64,000 nucleotides of DNA from JAFDZO01 sp044226845 (GCA_044226845.1 JBGAGG010000009.1:100163-164162); one strand, 5' to 3'. Numbered from the stretch's first letter, positions 41,484 to 51,998 are shown. The notes: generated by a model not told the origin, from the sequence alone. Numbers and translations are program-made.

Positions 41484-42736
41484 TTATTTTACAAGCACCA
41501 TTCTTTTTGTCTCAGAAAAATTCCCTGCTTCTAATTTATAAAAATAAATACCTGAAGAGAGTTTTTCTCCGTTAAAGTTAAATGAGTAATTTCCCGCTTT
41601 TAACTCTTCATTTACTAAAACAGATACAACTCTCCCCATAGAATCATATACTTTCAGCGAAGTAAATTTACTTTTATTAATTGAGAAGTTTATCTTTGTT
41701 TCGGATTGAAAGGATTAGGATAATTCTGCTTCAACGAAAAATCTTTCACACTCTCATTTTCATCAGCGGTTCCTGTTAAAACCGAAAGCGGCATTCTATA
41801 CACTCCGCCGGTATAAGCGCCTGCTAATAAATACTCATTATTGATTAAAAGTTTTCTTACACTAGGCGTAGTACCGAACCCCTGAGTCATAAACGACCAG
41901 TTAGCTCCATTGTTTGAAGTATTAATTACACCTTTTGATGTATCACTTAATCCGTACAATGCTGCATAAATTTTTCCTCCGTAATACACCATTGAATAAG
42001 ATGTTGAAAAGTTACTCAGTGTTATATTTGTTGCTGTCCAGTTATCACCGAAATCAGTACTGTATATAATTTTATCTATAACGTTCGCATAAATAATTCC
42101 ATTCCTGTAGAGAAGTCCGCTCATTGGCTTTCTGCCATCAGGATATACAGGAGTGCCGTTATTAGCAGCGGTAGTCCATGTTAGCCCGTCGTTGGTGGAA
42201 ACTGCCAGACCTTTTCTTGTTGCTGAATAAAATTTGCCGTCAGTAGAAAGAAAATCATTTACTATTTCCAGAACTCCTGTGCCTGTAACGCTCCAGTTTG
42301 CGCCGTTATTAGTGGAAATCCATCCGGGACCCGTACCGTTAGTATAAGCTACTACATTATTTCCCGATGCACCGAGTGCAAAGACACCGCCTGAATTATT
42401 CAGCACCACATGCGACCAGTTAAGTCCGTTATTACTGGAAATAAACAAATCGTCTTCATATGTTCCTGCAAAAATGTAATTTCCTTTTACCGCAAGGCTC
42501 ATAACGGCAGAGAGACCTGTCCACTCCAGAGTTGAATTCGCCCATGTAACACCGTTATCGTTTGAAACATAAAGTGCTCCAACAGTCAATCCGCTCGTTC
42601 CTATACCGGCATACATCTTACCGTTAGACTGAGCAAAAGAAAAAATCATCTGATTGGAGGGAATGCCTGTAGATTGTAACCATTGCGCTTTCAGGGATGA
42701 AGCAGCAATTAAAAAAATTAAAATATACTTTATCAT
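41484..42736 (-). pseudogene. T9SS-type BNR propeller gene with frameshift in the sorting domain
   Basis: The intact frame (42736 down to 41690) gives 348 residues: signal peptide (ILIFLIAASSLKAQ), beta-propeller repeats with (S/T)NNGxxW motifs (about six), and SLKQNYPNPFNP followed by KQR and a stop. Reading continues in the next frame as ETKINFSINKSKFTSLKVYD ... GIYFYKLEAGNFSETKRMVLVK, ending at TAA 41484-41486. Restoring one G in the run after CCG near 41700 rebuilds a perfect T9SS domain, so this is a recent one-base deletion or a sequencing error. As written, the product lacks its sorting signal and would stay in the periplasm. Confidence 0.85.
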
Positions 42737-42849
42737 GTACGTAAGAATAGTTAAATTAATTTAGCTGATTCCATTGGTAAACAATCAAAATTTACAAAAA
42801 TAAATTTCGTTTTCCAAAGAAACTTTTTCAAATTTGTGAGTAACTCACT

Positions 42850-44259
42850 ATGAAAGATTTAAAACTAACATCACTACTAAAAACCTTTTCGAAACAGGAA
42901 ATAAAAGATTTTGAAAAATATCTTCAATCTCCTTTTCTCAATACTTCAGGAGAGTACATTCTGAAATTTTTTGAAACAGTAAAAAAATATTATCCAGATT
43001 TCGACAGTGAAAATTATTCCAAACAAAATGTTTTTAAAGAAATATATCCTAAAGAAAAATACAATGATGCTCGTATGCGCAAGCTTACATCTGAGACAAT
43101 GAAACTCACACAGGATTTTCTTGGAGTAAAAGCATTTTTAAAGGATGAACAGGCAAAAGGAAGTTACATTCTTGCTGAGCTGAAAGAAAGGAACTCGGAC
43201 ACATTGTTTGAATCCAAGATAAAGGAGCTTTTCAAGTTTCTTGAAAGAAACAAAGTGAAAGATTACCATTATTACGGTGATAAGTATAAGCTTACTGAAA
43301 CACTCAAGGCTTTCTATTTTAACAGGGAGAGAAAAAAAGCAATCCCCCTTTTTGATGAAGAGATGGAAAACCTTTCAAAATACTTTTCGCTTCTTTTTAT
43401 ACATAAATTTATTGAGAGATATATGGAGAAAAGAAGTTTTACCGACACGGATTTTTATCTTCCATACTCAAAAGAAATTATAAATTTTGCCGAAGAGAAT
43501 TACTCGGGTAAAGAAAATCTTTTTGATTTGTATTACACAGAGCTTCTCCTTCATATTAACGGGGAAGAGAAATATTATTTCTCGTTAAAGCATCTCAAAG
43601 ATAAGCTTTCCGATAAAATCCATAAAAATTCTTTATCGCTTATATATTTTACTCTCACTAATTACGCAACAGAACAGTTTGAGAAGGGAAAACAAAATTA
43701 TCTCAATGAGCTGTTTAATCTTCACAAAGAAATACTGAAAAGGAAAATCTTTGGCAACATATTTTCAGAGTTTCTATTTATGAACATTGTAACCGTTGCT
43801 TTACGGCTCGATGAAATTAAGTTTGCAGAAAAATTCATTTTTGAATATAAAGGCAGAATGAACTCTGACGTTCGTGATGATACCTATAATTACTGTCTTG
43901 CCTGCATATTTTTTTCAAAGAAGGAATTTTCATCTGCACTGGAAACAATTTCCAGAATTAATTTTGCTCTCCCGCTTCACAAGTATCTGATTAAAAACCT
44001 GACATTAAAAATTTATTACGAGCTAAACGAAACAAACTCTATTTATTCTTTGATTGATTCCTTTAAGCATACGGTTAAACGTGATAAGTCAGTTCCCGAC
44101 AATGTGAAAATTCTTGTAACAAATTATACAAATTTTGTTAAAGAATTAGTGCGGATAAAATCAGGTGAAAAGGATAAAGAAGATATTGAAGCCAGAATAA
44201 AAAAAGAAACAACTGCTGAAAAATCATGGCTGCTCACCAAGGTAAGAGAATTTAAATAA
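42850..44259 (+). CDS. Large alpha-helical protein of unknown function (paralogue 1)
   Basis: A 469-residue soluble protein without signal peptide, rich in Lys, Glu, Phe and Tyr and predicted to be almost wholly helical, like a degenerate TPR or HEAT superhelix. It resembles the protein at 54608-56110 along its length. Shared elements are the opening F-x-x-(Y/F)L-x-SPF(L/F)N, then VKKYYPDF versus MKDYYPFF, FKEIYPKEKYN versus FEKVYPGEQFN, DVRDDTYNY versus DFRDDMINL, and the end SWLLTKV versus EWLIEKC. Neither matches a family I can name. It lies 36 bases upstream of a T9SS propeller gene on the same strand. A 13-base palindrome (GTGAGTAACTCAC) precedes the ATG. Confidence 0.7.
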   Translation: MKDLKLTSLLKTFSKQEIKDFEKYLQSPFLNTSGEYILKFFETVKKYYPDFDSENYSKQNVFKEIYPKEKYNDARMRKLTSETMKLTQDFLGVKAFLKDEQAKGSYILAELKERNSDTLFESKIKELFKFLERNKVKDYHYYGDKYKLTETLKAFYFNRERKKAIPLFDEEMENLSKYFSLLFIHKFIERYMEKRSFTDTDFYLPYSKEIINFAEENYSGKENLFDLYYTELLLHINGEEKYYFSLKHLKDKLSDKIHKNSLSLIYFTLTNYATEQFEKGKQNYLNELFNLHKEILKRKIFGNIFSEFLFMNIVTVALRLDEIKFAEKFIFEYKGRMNSDVRDDTYNYCLACIFFSKKEFSSALETISRINFALPLHKYLIKNLTLKIYYELNETNSIYSLIDSFKHTVKRDKSVPDNVKILVTNYTNFVKELVRIKSGEKDKEDIEARIKKETTAEKSWLLTKVREFK

Positions 44260-44295
44260 TTCAATATATTTCATATATTTTGTAAAACTAACCTC

Positions 44296-46884
44296 ATGAA
44301 AAAGTTAACAATATTTTCAACAGGAATTATCCTGCTTGCCCTCGCTTTATTTTTTTATTACCATAAGAAAGAAAATTACTCACAACATAAATCTGAAGAA
44401 ATAGAAGAACGCTCTGAAAACAAAGAGACAAAAAAGTTTGCTCCTTCTGATTGGTTCTATACTCAGCGCGCATATCCTTTAGATGAAATTCCGGTCGAAA
44501 AATATTTCGATGCTATAGGAAAGAAAAGCACACTGGTTGATAGAAGCAGCATGAGCGTTTCATGGACTCCTATCGGTCCTACAAATATCGGCGGCAGAGT
44601 AACTTGCATTGTTGCTGACCCGCTCAATCCCAACATCATAATCATCGGCGCTGCTGCAGGCGGAATTTTCAAAACAACTAACGGCGGTGTGAACTGGACT
44701 CCAAAGACTGACTTCGCTCCTGCGCTTGGTATGGGCTCTCTTGAAATGGACCCAAACAACTCAAACATAGTTTATGCAGGAACTGGTGAGGCTAACTCTG
44801 CAACGGATTGTTATCCGGGTTACGGCTTATTAAAATCAACCGATAAAGGCGATACATGGAATGTCATCGGGCTCTCCGAAGTTCTGAATATTGCTGCAAT
44901 AAAAGTTCACCCGTTAAATTCAAATATCATTTACGCAGCCGGGATGGGATACCGTTCTAAAAGTGTAAACAGAGGAATTTATAAATCTACAAATGCAGGT
45001 CTTAACTGGACTAAAGTTTTATTTGTAAGCGATTCAACTTCTGCAATCGATATAGGAATAGATTATGCAGATATAAATATTGTACACGCTGCTATGTGGC
45101 AGCGCGTAAGACCTCCTACGGTCTCAAGCACAGGCGGACTTACAAGCGGATTGTACCGCTCAAGCAATGGCGGCGCTAACTGGACACTGCTGGGCACAAC
45201 AAACGGATTGCCTGCGCCTTCAGCCACTACAGGCAGAATAAATATAAATGTTTCTCCGCAAAATACTTCTATCCTTCATGCAATATATAAAACAACTGTA
45301 GGAAATAATATAAGCGGAGTATATAAATCAACTAATAAAGGATTGAACTGGACAACTCTGGGAATGAACGGTCTTGAGTCTTCAGGCTTTGACTGGTATA
45401 TAGGAGTAATAGAAACTGCACCGAATAATCCGGGTGTATTGTATGTGGGAAGCATAGATATGTTCAGAACAACAAACAACGGTTCCAGCTGGACAAACTT
45501 AACTAATGCATACTCAGGAACATTTGACCAGCAGCACCCTGACCAGCATGTGTTCTGGATAAATCCTCTTAACTCACAATATATAATAAACGGAAACGAC
45601 GGCGGTATTTTTATTTCAACTAACGGGGGAACAAGCTGGAGCAAACGATATGATTTACCAATCACTCAATATTACGCTGGCTGCATAGATTTTTTAAATC
45701 CTGCAAAAAAATATGGCGGTACGCAGGATAACGGCTCACACGGTTCAGTTAATCCGGGACCGGCAGGATGGGAAGTTTTATATGGCGGCGACGGATTCCA
45801 TTGCGCAGTTGACTATACGAACTCGAACGTAATATATATGGAATCTCAAAATGGCGGCATAGGAAGAAGTGATGACGGAGGAAATAATTTTGATTACATA
45901 GGAGACGGCTTAGACCTAGCAAGAACGAACTGGTCTTCACCTTATATGCTTGATATACAAACTTCAACAACGGTATATTTCGGTTCATATAAATTACATA
46001 AGTCAACCAATAAAGGAAATAACTGGACAATTATAAGTCCCGATTTAACAAAAGGACAAAATGGAAGGCTCGGAACAATAACCTGTATGTCTAATGCAGT
46101 ACTTCCTTCTACACAAAGAGTTATTTACACCGGAGCAGATGACGGAAGAGTAATGGTAACAACAAACTCAGGAACGAACTGGACTGATATTTCTGCAGGG
46201 CTGCCTGTAAGATATGTAACGGATGTAGTAGTTGATAAAAGGAATCCGAACATTGCTTATGTAACGCTTAGCGGATTTAATATGGATGAAAGAAACACTC
46301 ATGTATTCCGCACAACAAATTACGGAGCTAACTGGGTGAATATAACAGGCAATTTATTGAACGTACCTGCGAACTCATTAATAATAGATTACAATAAAGA
46401 TTCCACTTTGTTCGTTGGTACAGATGCAGGGGTTTATTATACAACAAGACTTGGAGCAAGCTGGGCACAGCTTGGAACGGGACTGCCGAATTCACCTGTA
46501 TTCGATCTGATATATCATCAGTCATCGTTTAAACTTGTTGCAGCAACTCACGGAAGAAGCATGTTTGAGATAGATATTTCAAATCTGCCAAGCGGAATAA
46601 ATAACAATACAGTTACTGCTAATGATTTTATACTGAAGCAGAATTACCCTAATCCTTTTAATCCTGAAACGAATATAGCTTATGAGTTAAAACAAAAAGC
46701 TTTTGTTACTCTGAAAGTTCTTGATTTATCAGGTAAAGAAGTTGCAGTATTAGTTAACGGAATAAAAGCGCCGGGAAGTTATAAGGTGAAGTTCAGCGGA
46801 GAAAATTTATCCAGCGGTTTATATTTTTATAAATTGGAGAGCGGTGAATTCAGTGAAGTAAAAAAGATGATGCTGATAAAATAA
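44296..46884 (+). CDS. Secreted BNR/sialidase-like beta-propeller protein with T9SS sorting domain
   Basis: An 862-residue exoprotein. The N-terminal hydrophobic segment (IFSTGIILLALALFFYY) is followed by a charged linker, then SVSWTPIGPTNIGGRVTCIVADPLNPN, the usual start of large two-propeller 'VPS10/BNR' proteins. About twelve Asp-box-like motifs follow (STNAGLNWTK, TTNGGVNWTP, SSNGGANWTL, STNKGNNWTI). The C-terminal T9SS domain begins ILKQNYPNPFNPETNIAYEL and ends EVKKMMLIK. No sialidase catalytic residues are evident, so a polymer-binding or scaffolding role is as likely as hydrolysis. It may be co-transcribed with the helical protein before it. Confidence 0.9.
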   Translation: MKKLTIFSTGIILLALALFFYYHKKENYSQHKSEEIEERSENKETKKFAPSDWFYTQRAYPLDEIPVEKYFDAIGKKSTLVDRSSMSVSWTPIGPTNIGGRVTCIVADPLNPNIIIIGAAAGGIFKTTNGGVNWTPKTDFAPALGMGSLEMDPNNSNIVYAGTGEANSATDCYPGYGLLKSTDKGDTWNVIGLSEVLNIAAIKVHPLNSNIIYAAGMGYRSKSVNRGIYKSTNAGLNWTKVLFVSDSTSAIDIGIDYADINIVHAAMWQRVRPPTVSSTGGLTSGLYRSSNGGANWTLLGTTNGLPAPSATTGRININVSPQNTSILHAIYKTTVGNNISGVYKSTNKGLNWTTLGMNGLESSGFDWYIGVIETAPNNPGVLYVGSIDMFRTTNNGSSWTNLTNAYSGTFDQQHPDQHVFWINPLNSQYIINGNDGGIFISTNGGTSWSKRYDLPITQYYAGCIDFLNPAKKYGGTQDNGSHGSVNPGPAGWEVLYGGDGFHCAVDYTNSNVIYMESQNGGIGRSDDGGNNFDYIGDGLDLARTNWSSPYMLDIQTSTTVYFGSYKLHKSTNKGNNWTIISPDLTKGQNGRLGTITCMSNAVLPSTQRVIYTGADDGRVMVTTNSGTNWTDISAGLPVRYVTDVVVDKRNPNIAYVTLSGFNMDERNTHVFRTTNYGANWVNITGNLLNVPANSLIIDYNKDSTLFVGTDAGVYYTTRLGASWAQLGTGLPNSPVFDLIYHQSSFKLVAATHGRSMFEIDISNLPSGINNNTVTANDFILKQNYPNPFNPETNIAYELKQKAFVTLKVLDLSGKEVAVLVNGIKAPGSYKVKFSGENLSSGLYFYKLESGEFSEVKKMMLIK

Positions 46885-46922
46885 CCGTCATAATCACCTG
46901 CAAAAAAGTTCTTAACAATAAA

Positions 46923-46960
46923 AAAAGACCTTTATCAAAAATACCGATAAAGGTCTTTTA
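46923..46960. terminator. Bidirectional terminator
   Basis: Fourteen-base perfect stem AAAAGACCTTTATC/GATAAAGGTCTTTT with an eight-base loop, between the convergent genes ending at 46884 (+) and 47023 (-). The minus-strand side is followed by TTTATTGTT. Confidence 0.88.
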
Positions 46961-47022
46961 TGTTTAAGCATTGAGGTGAACGCCTAAAATTATTTTCGCA
47001 AATTCCTTTGCAGATTACTTTA

Positions 47023-49092
47023 TTAATAAATTCCGGAAGGAAGTTCTGCTGCATTAAAACTTACGTTGTATTCGCCTGTTAATTTAATACCGTTAACAAG
47101 TTCACTTACAAGTTTTCCTGAAATATCATAAACGCTTAAGCTTACAAAAAGGTTCTGCTTAACTGAATATTTAATCGATGTTACAGGATTAAAAGGGTTG
47201 GGATAATTCTGCTGCAAACTGAATTTATCCGGCATTGTAGAAAGATTACCCTGTACACTTGTCAGCTGTGATTCCGGGCGGCTGAAAATTCCGCTTCCTG
47301 TTGCAATCATTACTTTTTCATTTACATTAATTACGTCTCTGAAGTCAGAAAAGAACGGCAGCTCTCCCGTAACTTCTTCCCATAATGCTCCGTCGTTTGT
47401 AGTTCTGTAAAGTCCACGCCCGCCGAACTGCTGTGTGCAAAACATTGAAGTGCCGATTTTAATAATTGAGGAAACGTAAGGGTCAGGACCTAAACCGTTT
47501 AACAGAGGTGTCCAGTTAGCGCCAAGGTTCGTAGTTTTGTGAACTCCATGCCCTGTTCCTATATAGATACTTGTACCGTCGACAAAAATATCTGCAACAC
47601 CGATTTGAAAACTGTAGTAAGCTACAGGCGTCCATGTATTACCGTCATCAGTTGATTTAAAAAAATTCGGTGAGTTAGCATCTGTACCAACGAATACTAC
47701 TCCTTGTGTTTTAGTGATGCAAACTGCCTCCTTCTGAAATGCATATAAAGATGTACGAACCCATGACTGCCCGTCATCGGTAGATTTTAAAACTCCGTTA
47801 TATGTACATCTTAAGATTAAATTTCCTTCTTTATAAACTGCATAAGTCATTGAGTCAGCCGGCTGAACTGTATTGTTCAACGGAGCCCAGTTACTTCCGC
47901 CATTGGATGATACATAAACTCCGTTGCGTGTGGATGCGTAAAGTTTATTGTCATAAGACTGAATATTATTGCAGGAAGTATTTATTCCGTTATTAACGGC
48001 AAACCAGTTCGCTCCTCCGTCAGTTGATTTATGTATACCGCCGTTTCCGCTGGCAGAATATAAAACGCTGCTTACGTTTATAATTTTATTTGCCTGCAAT
48101 GCTGATGCAGTTAGTCCCGAAATTTTTTGAGTCCATGATGCACCGCTGTTAGTAGTAACATACATTGCTTTTCCATAGGTGCACGTAATTAATTTTCCAG
48201 GAACTGAAGTAAGCCAGTAGAAATAAGGAAAATCAGTCGGCAATCCTGTATTCATATTAGTCCAGGTATTATTTCCGAGGATATAAACTCCGCCGTTGCC
48301 TGAAAGATATAAATTGTTTTCAAAAACATATAGGCAGCGCGCATTTAACTGAGTGCCGGTAAGGTTATAATTTGCCGAGCTCCAGCTTGCTCCGTTATTG
48401 GAAGAAACGTATAATCCTCCGCCAAAATAGACGAGATAAATTTTATTGTTAAATTTATTTATAGAGTAAGGCGCTGATGCTGCAGGCAGACCCGTATTGA
48501 TAGATGTCCAGCTTGAAAAAGAACCGGTCGAAAAAAATAAACCGGATTTTGTTCCTGCTATTAAAGTATCGTTTACAAAAAATATACTTTCGACCTCTGC
48601 GGAAGAACCCATATTGCCGGAAATATTATTCCAGCTGTCTCCGTTATTTGTAGTGCGGAAGATCCCGCTATCGGTAGCAATAATGATATTTGAGTTTACA
48701 GTTATTGCCATATTGACGCGCAGTGATAATCCTGTAAGCCCTGTATTTATTTTCTGCCATTCTGTTCCTCCGTTAGTAGTACGGTACATTCCGCCTCCGT
48801 TTGAAGAGGAATAATTTGCTCCCATAAAAACCGTACCGCCCGGCACAGAAGTAAAAGTTACAGGATAAAAGCCGTAGTTGGAAATTCCATTATTAACAGG
48901 AAACCAGTTCTCACCGGCATTAGTGGATTTGAAAACACCGTTTCCGTTGCTGCCGCAAAAAAGATTATTAGAAGAAGGAATTGCATATACTGTAAATATT
49001 ATGCCGCCTTCAACACCTGCATTGACCCGTGACCACTGCGAAAAAGAATTTGAATAAATGAAAATAATTAGAAGAAAAATGAACTTTTTCAT
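47023..49092 (-). CDS. Secreted BNR beta-propeller protein with shortened T9SS domain
   Basis: A 689-residue exoprotein: signal peptide (FIFLLIIFIYSNSFS), then at least twelve blades with (S/T)TNxGxxW motifs (STNAGENWFP, SSNNGASWSS, STDDGNTWTP), and a C-terminal SLQQNYPNPFNPVTSIKYSV domain. The T9SS domain stops at ELPSGIY with tandem TAA codons, missing the final ~18 residues (the usual FYKLxxGxFxExKKMxLxK strand). Sequence after the stops does not rebuild that strand in any frame, so the end has been lost. Secretion through T9SS is doubtful for this copy. Confidence 0.82.
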   Translation of the reverse strand: MKKFIFLLIIFIYSNSFSQWSRVNAGVEGGIIFTVYAIPSSNNLFCGSNGNGVFKSTNAGENWFPVNNGISNYGFYPVTFTSVPGGTVFMGANYSSSNGGGMYRTTNGGTEWQKINTGLTGLSLRVNMAITVNSNIIIATDSGIFRTTNNGDSWNNISGNMGSSAEVESIFFVNDTLIAGTKSGLFFSTGSFSSWTSINTGLPAASAPYSINKFNNKIYLVYFGGGLYVSSNNGASWSSANYNLTGTQLNARCLYVFENNLYLSGNGGVYILGNNTWTNMNTGLPTDFPYFYWLTSVPGKLITCTYGKAMYVTTNSGASWTQKISGLTASALQANKIINVSSVLYSASGNGGIHKSTDGGANWFAVNNGINTSCNNIQSYDNKLYASTRNGVYVSSNGGSNWAPLNNTVQPADSMTYAVYKEGNLILRCTYNGVLKSTDDGQSWVRTSLYAFQKEAVCITKTQGVVFVGTDANSPNFFKSTDDGNTWTPVAYYSFQIGVADIFVDGTSIYIGTGHGVHKTTNLGANWTPLLNGLGPDPYVSSIIKIGTSMFCTQQFGGRGLYRTTNDGALWEEVTGELPFFSDFRDVINVNEKVMIATGSGIFSRPESQLTSVQGNLSTMPDKFSLQQNYPNPFNPVTSIKYSVKQNLFVSLSVYDISGKLVSELVNGIKLTGEYNVSFNAAELPSGIY

Positions 49093-49331
49093 AGCCTGAG
49101 GTATTAATTATAATAAAGGATAATTTTAAAAGCCAAACGGGGGTTGGGCTGCATTCGAGGATAATTAAATATATATAAAAATCTTTCCGATTAAAATATA
49201 ATTTTGGAGATTATTTTGAAGTTATTTTAAACATAGAAAGCCGAAAAATTCCGGACTATAATTGTCCGGTGAAAAAGTTATTTTTATAAACTACCCTACG
49301 CAAATTCTTACACAAGTAACCGGGAAATCCC

Positions 49332-51380
49332 ATGCATCATATTCTATTCTTACAAGATCTAGCTGTTGTAATGACAGTTGCAGCGCTGGCTACTATTCTG
49401 TTCCGTCAGTTCAAACAGCCTGTTGTTCTGGGCTATATTCTTGCCGGAATGATTATAGGTCCGCATACGCCGCCATTCCAGCTTGTTTCAGACCCTAAGA
49501 CAATTGAAACTCTTGCAGAGCTTGGCGTTATCTTTCTTATGTTTGCATTAGGTTTGGAATTCAGTTTACGCAAGCTGAAAAAAGTCGGAGGCACTGCCTT
49601 TATTGCTGCATCGCTCGAAATCATTCTGATGGTTTTTGCCGGATATCAGCTCGGAAAATTTTTCGGATGGAGTGAAATGGACAGCATTTTCCTCGGAGCA
49701 ATTCTTTCTATATCATCTACTACAATAATTATAAAAGCTCTTGAAGGGCTTGGCAAAACAAAAGAAAGATTTGCAGAATTAATTTTCGGAATTTTAATTG
49801 TTGAAGATATACTTGCAATTTTAATGATTGCGCTTCTTTCGGGATTTGCAGTTACAGGACAGTTTAATGCAGGAGACATAGGAGTAACAGTTGTAAGCCT
49901 TGGAGCATTTTTAGGAGTTCTGTTAGTAGTCGGGCTTATCGCAGTTCCAAAGTTATTAAATTACGTTGCAAAGTTTAAAAGCAATGAAATGCTTTTAGTA
50001 ACTGTGATAGGATTATGTTTTGCTGTTTCACTCATCACAGTAAAGCTAGGATACAGTGTTGCGCTCGGAGCGTTCCTTATCGGAGCAGTTATTGCAGAGG
50101 CCAGACAGATAAATAAAATTGAAGCGTTGATGTTCCCTGTGAGAGATCTTTTCAGCGCAGTGTTTTTTGTTTCGATAGGACTATTAATCGACCCTGCTTT
50201 AATTTTAAAATACTCTTTCCCTATAGCAATTATAACAGTTGTTGTAGTTGTCGGTAAAGTACTATCAAATTCACTCGGAAGTTTTCTTGCGGGAAATAAC
50301 ACACGGACATCTTTAAAAATCGGAATGGGTCTTGCGCAGATAGGTGAGTTCTCTTTCATCATAGCAGCACTGGGACTTTCATTAAAAGTTACAAGTGATT
50401 TTCTATATCCGATTGCAGTAGCAGTATCGGCTCTTACAACTTTTTTCACACCGTATCTTATAAAAAGCTCGGACGGGCTTGCAAGCTGGCTGGAAAAAAT
50501 CGCTCCGGCTTCTATCCGCCATACTACAACCACTTATACAGAATGGGTAAAAGGCTTGGGGAAAAAAAGCGAGAATAATCCGGGACGCAAAGTCTTACGT
50601 AAAGTTGTGATGCAGATTTCTATTAATCTATTATTAATAACAGCCGTATTCCTTGCTGCGATTTTTTTAAACGGAAGAGTGAGCGCATTTCTGGAAATGT
50701 TCCTATGGGGAATTGAAGTAACAAAGGCTATTGTATGGTTTGCAGCAATGATAGTGTGCTTCCCGTCGCTTTTTGCAATATGGAAAAAAATGCAGGGACT
50801 GGGAATGATAATAGCAGAACTGACAATTACTCCCACCGATGATGAAGCAAAAACATCAACAAGAAAATCCGTTATTGCAAATACAATTTATATTATAGGC
50901 AATACAGGCTTAATTGCTATGGTAATTTTATTAAGCTCTGCTATATTACCATCGGCAAAATTATTGATTCTAAGTTTTGTCTTAATTTCTATTGCAGCAT
51001 TCTTTTTATACAGAAGCTCAATTAAAATTTATGCTGCTGCGCAGATAGCGATAAAAGATACGTTCGAACAAAAGCCCGACCTGCCTGAACTATCCGAAAA
51101 AATTCATCCGTTATTAGAAGATGTAAAACTTGAAACAGTCGATATAAGCAAAAGTAAAGTAATAGGACAAATGATTTCTGAGCTAAGGCTGCGAAGCGAG
51201 ACGGGAGCAAGCATTATAGGCATTGAAAGAAAAGGAAACAACATTGTAAACCCTGAAGCATACGAAGAGCTTGAGCCCGGAGATAAAATTTTATTGCTTG
51301 GCTATCCTGAGCAGCTTGAAGATGCAAAAAAATTCTTAATAGATTATACTGTTCCGGTTAAATCACGGAGAAAGTCGTGA
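49332..51380 (+). CDS. CPA2-family cation/proton antiporter with TrkA-C domain
   Basis: A 682-residue protein with 11-13 transmembrane helices in the first ~390 residues. FKQPVVLGYILAGMIIGPHTPPF, GVIFLMFALGLEFSLRKLKK, GAILSISSTTIIIKALEGL and the FGILIVEDILAILMIALLSGF segment with its Asp are hallmarks of KefB/CPA2 exchangers. Four more helices follow, and residues ~595-675 form a TrkA-C (RCK_C) domain. No TrkA-N NAD-binding domain is present, unlike KefB/KefC. It exchanges K+ or Na+ for H+. Its 3' end overlaps the convergent pdxH gene by 18 bases. Confidence 0.88.
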   Translation: MHHILFLQDLAVVMTVAALATILFRQFKQPVVLGYILAGMIIGPHTPPFQLVSDPKTIETLAELGVIFLMFALGLEFSLRKLKKVGGTAFIAASLEIILMVFAGYQLGKFFGWSEMDSIFLGAILSISSTTIIIKALEGLGKTKERFAELIFGILIVEDILAILMIALLSGFAVTGQFNAGDIGVTVVSLGAFLGVLLVVGLIAVPKLLNYVAKFKSNEMLLVTVIGLCFAVSLITVKLGYSVALGAFLIGAVIAEARQINKIEALMFPVRDLFSAVFFVSIGLLIDPALILKYSFPIAIITVVVVVGKVLSNSLGSFLAGNNTRTSLKIGMGLAQIGEFSFIIAALGLSLKVTSDFLYPIAVAVSALTTFFTPYLIKSSDGLASWLEKIAPASIRHTTTTYTEWVKGLGKKSENNPGRKVLRKVVMQISINLLLITAVFLAAIFLNGRVSAFLEMFLWGIEVTKAIVWFAAMIVCFPSLFAIWKKMQGLGMIIAELTITPTDDEAKTSTRKSVIANTIYIIGNTGLIAMVILLSSAILPSAKLLILSFVLISIAAFFLYRSSIKIYAAAQIAIKDTFEQKPDLPELSEKIHPLLEDVKLETVDISKSKVIGQMISELRLRSETGASIIGIERKGNNIVNPEAYEELEPGDKILLLGYPEQLEDAKKFLIDYTVPVKSRRKS

Positions 51381-51998
51381 TTGTATCCATGAATCATTTT
51401 CTTTTTCATAGGATATTCGGTCATGCAGTCTGCTCTCTCTGCCCTGCCAGAATTCAAAGTAATCAGGAATTAATCTGAAGCCGCCCCAGTAATCAGGCAG
51501 CGGAACTTCTTTTCCTTCGTACTCTTTATCGTAATCTTTAAATTTTTTTTCTAATGATTCACGGCTTTCTATTTTTGAGCTTTGAATGGATGCCCATGCA
51601 CCAACCTGGCTTTCAACCGGACGCGAATGAAAATACTCAGCAGATTCTTCGCGTGTGACTTTTTCAATTCTGCCTTCTATTCTTATTTGTCTGTGCAGCT
51701 CTTTGAAAAAAAATAATATTGAAGCAAAAGGATTTTCAATCAGCTCCTTGCTTTTTCTTCCAAGATAGTTTGTATAAAAAACGAAGCCCTTATCATCTAC
51801 TCCTTTAAGCAGCATAATTCTTGATGAAGGTCTTCCTTCTTTAGAGCATGTTGAAAGCATAAATGCATTCGTATCCTGCGGGTCAATTTCCATAGCTTCA
51901 CCAAACCATTTTTCAAACTGTACAAAAGGATTTTTATCTGTATCCTTAATATCAAATTCTTTTGAAATGTACTCTCTTCTCTGATCTGCGTAATTCAT
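51363..51998 (-). CDS. pdxH: Pyridoxamine 5'-phosphate oxidase
   Basis: A 211-residue PdxH of normal length. RPSSRIMLLKGVDDKGFVFYTNY (FMN binding), RQIRIEGRIEKV, HSRPVESQVGAWAS and the C-terminal RLHDRISYE ... WIQSRLSP with the substrate-binding RLHDR and RLxP are all present. The enzyme oxidises pyridoxamine or pyridoxine 5'-phosphate to PLP with FMN and oxygen, so the organism has oxygen available at least at times. It faces a divergent gene across a spacer that holds the cloverleaf palindrome. Confidence 0.95.
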   Translation of the reverse strand: MNYADQRREYISKEFDIKDTDKNPFVQFEKWFGEAMEIDPQDTNAFMLSTCSKEGRPSSRIMLLKGVDDKGFVFYTNYLGRKSKELIENPFASILFFFKELHRQIRIEGRIEKVTREESAEYFHSRPVESQVGAWASIQSSKIESRESLEKKFKDYDKEYEGKEVPLPDYWGGFRLIPDYFEFWQGRESRLHDRISYEKENDSWIQSRLSP

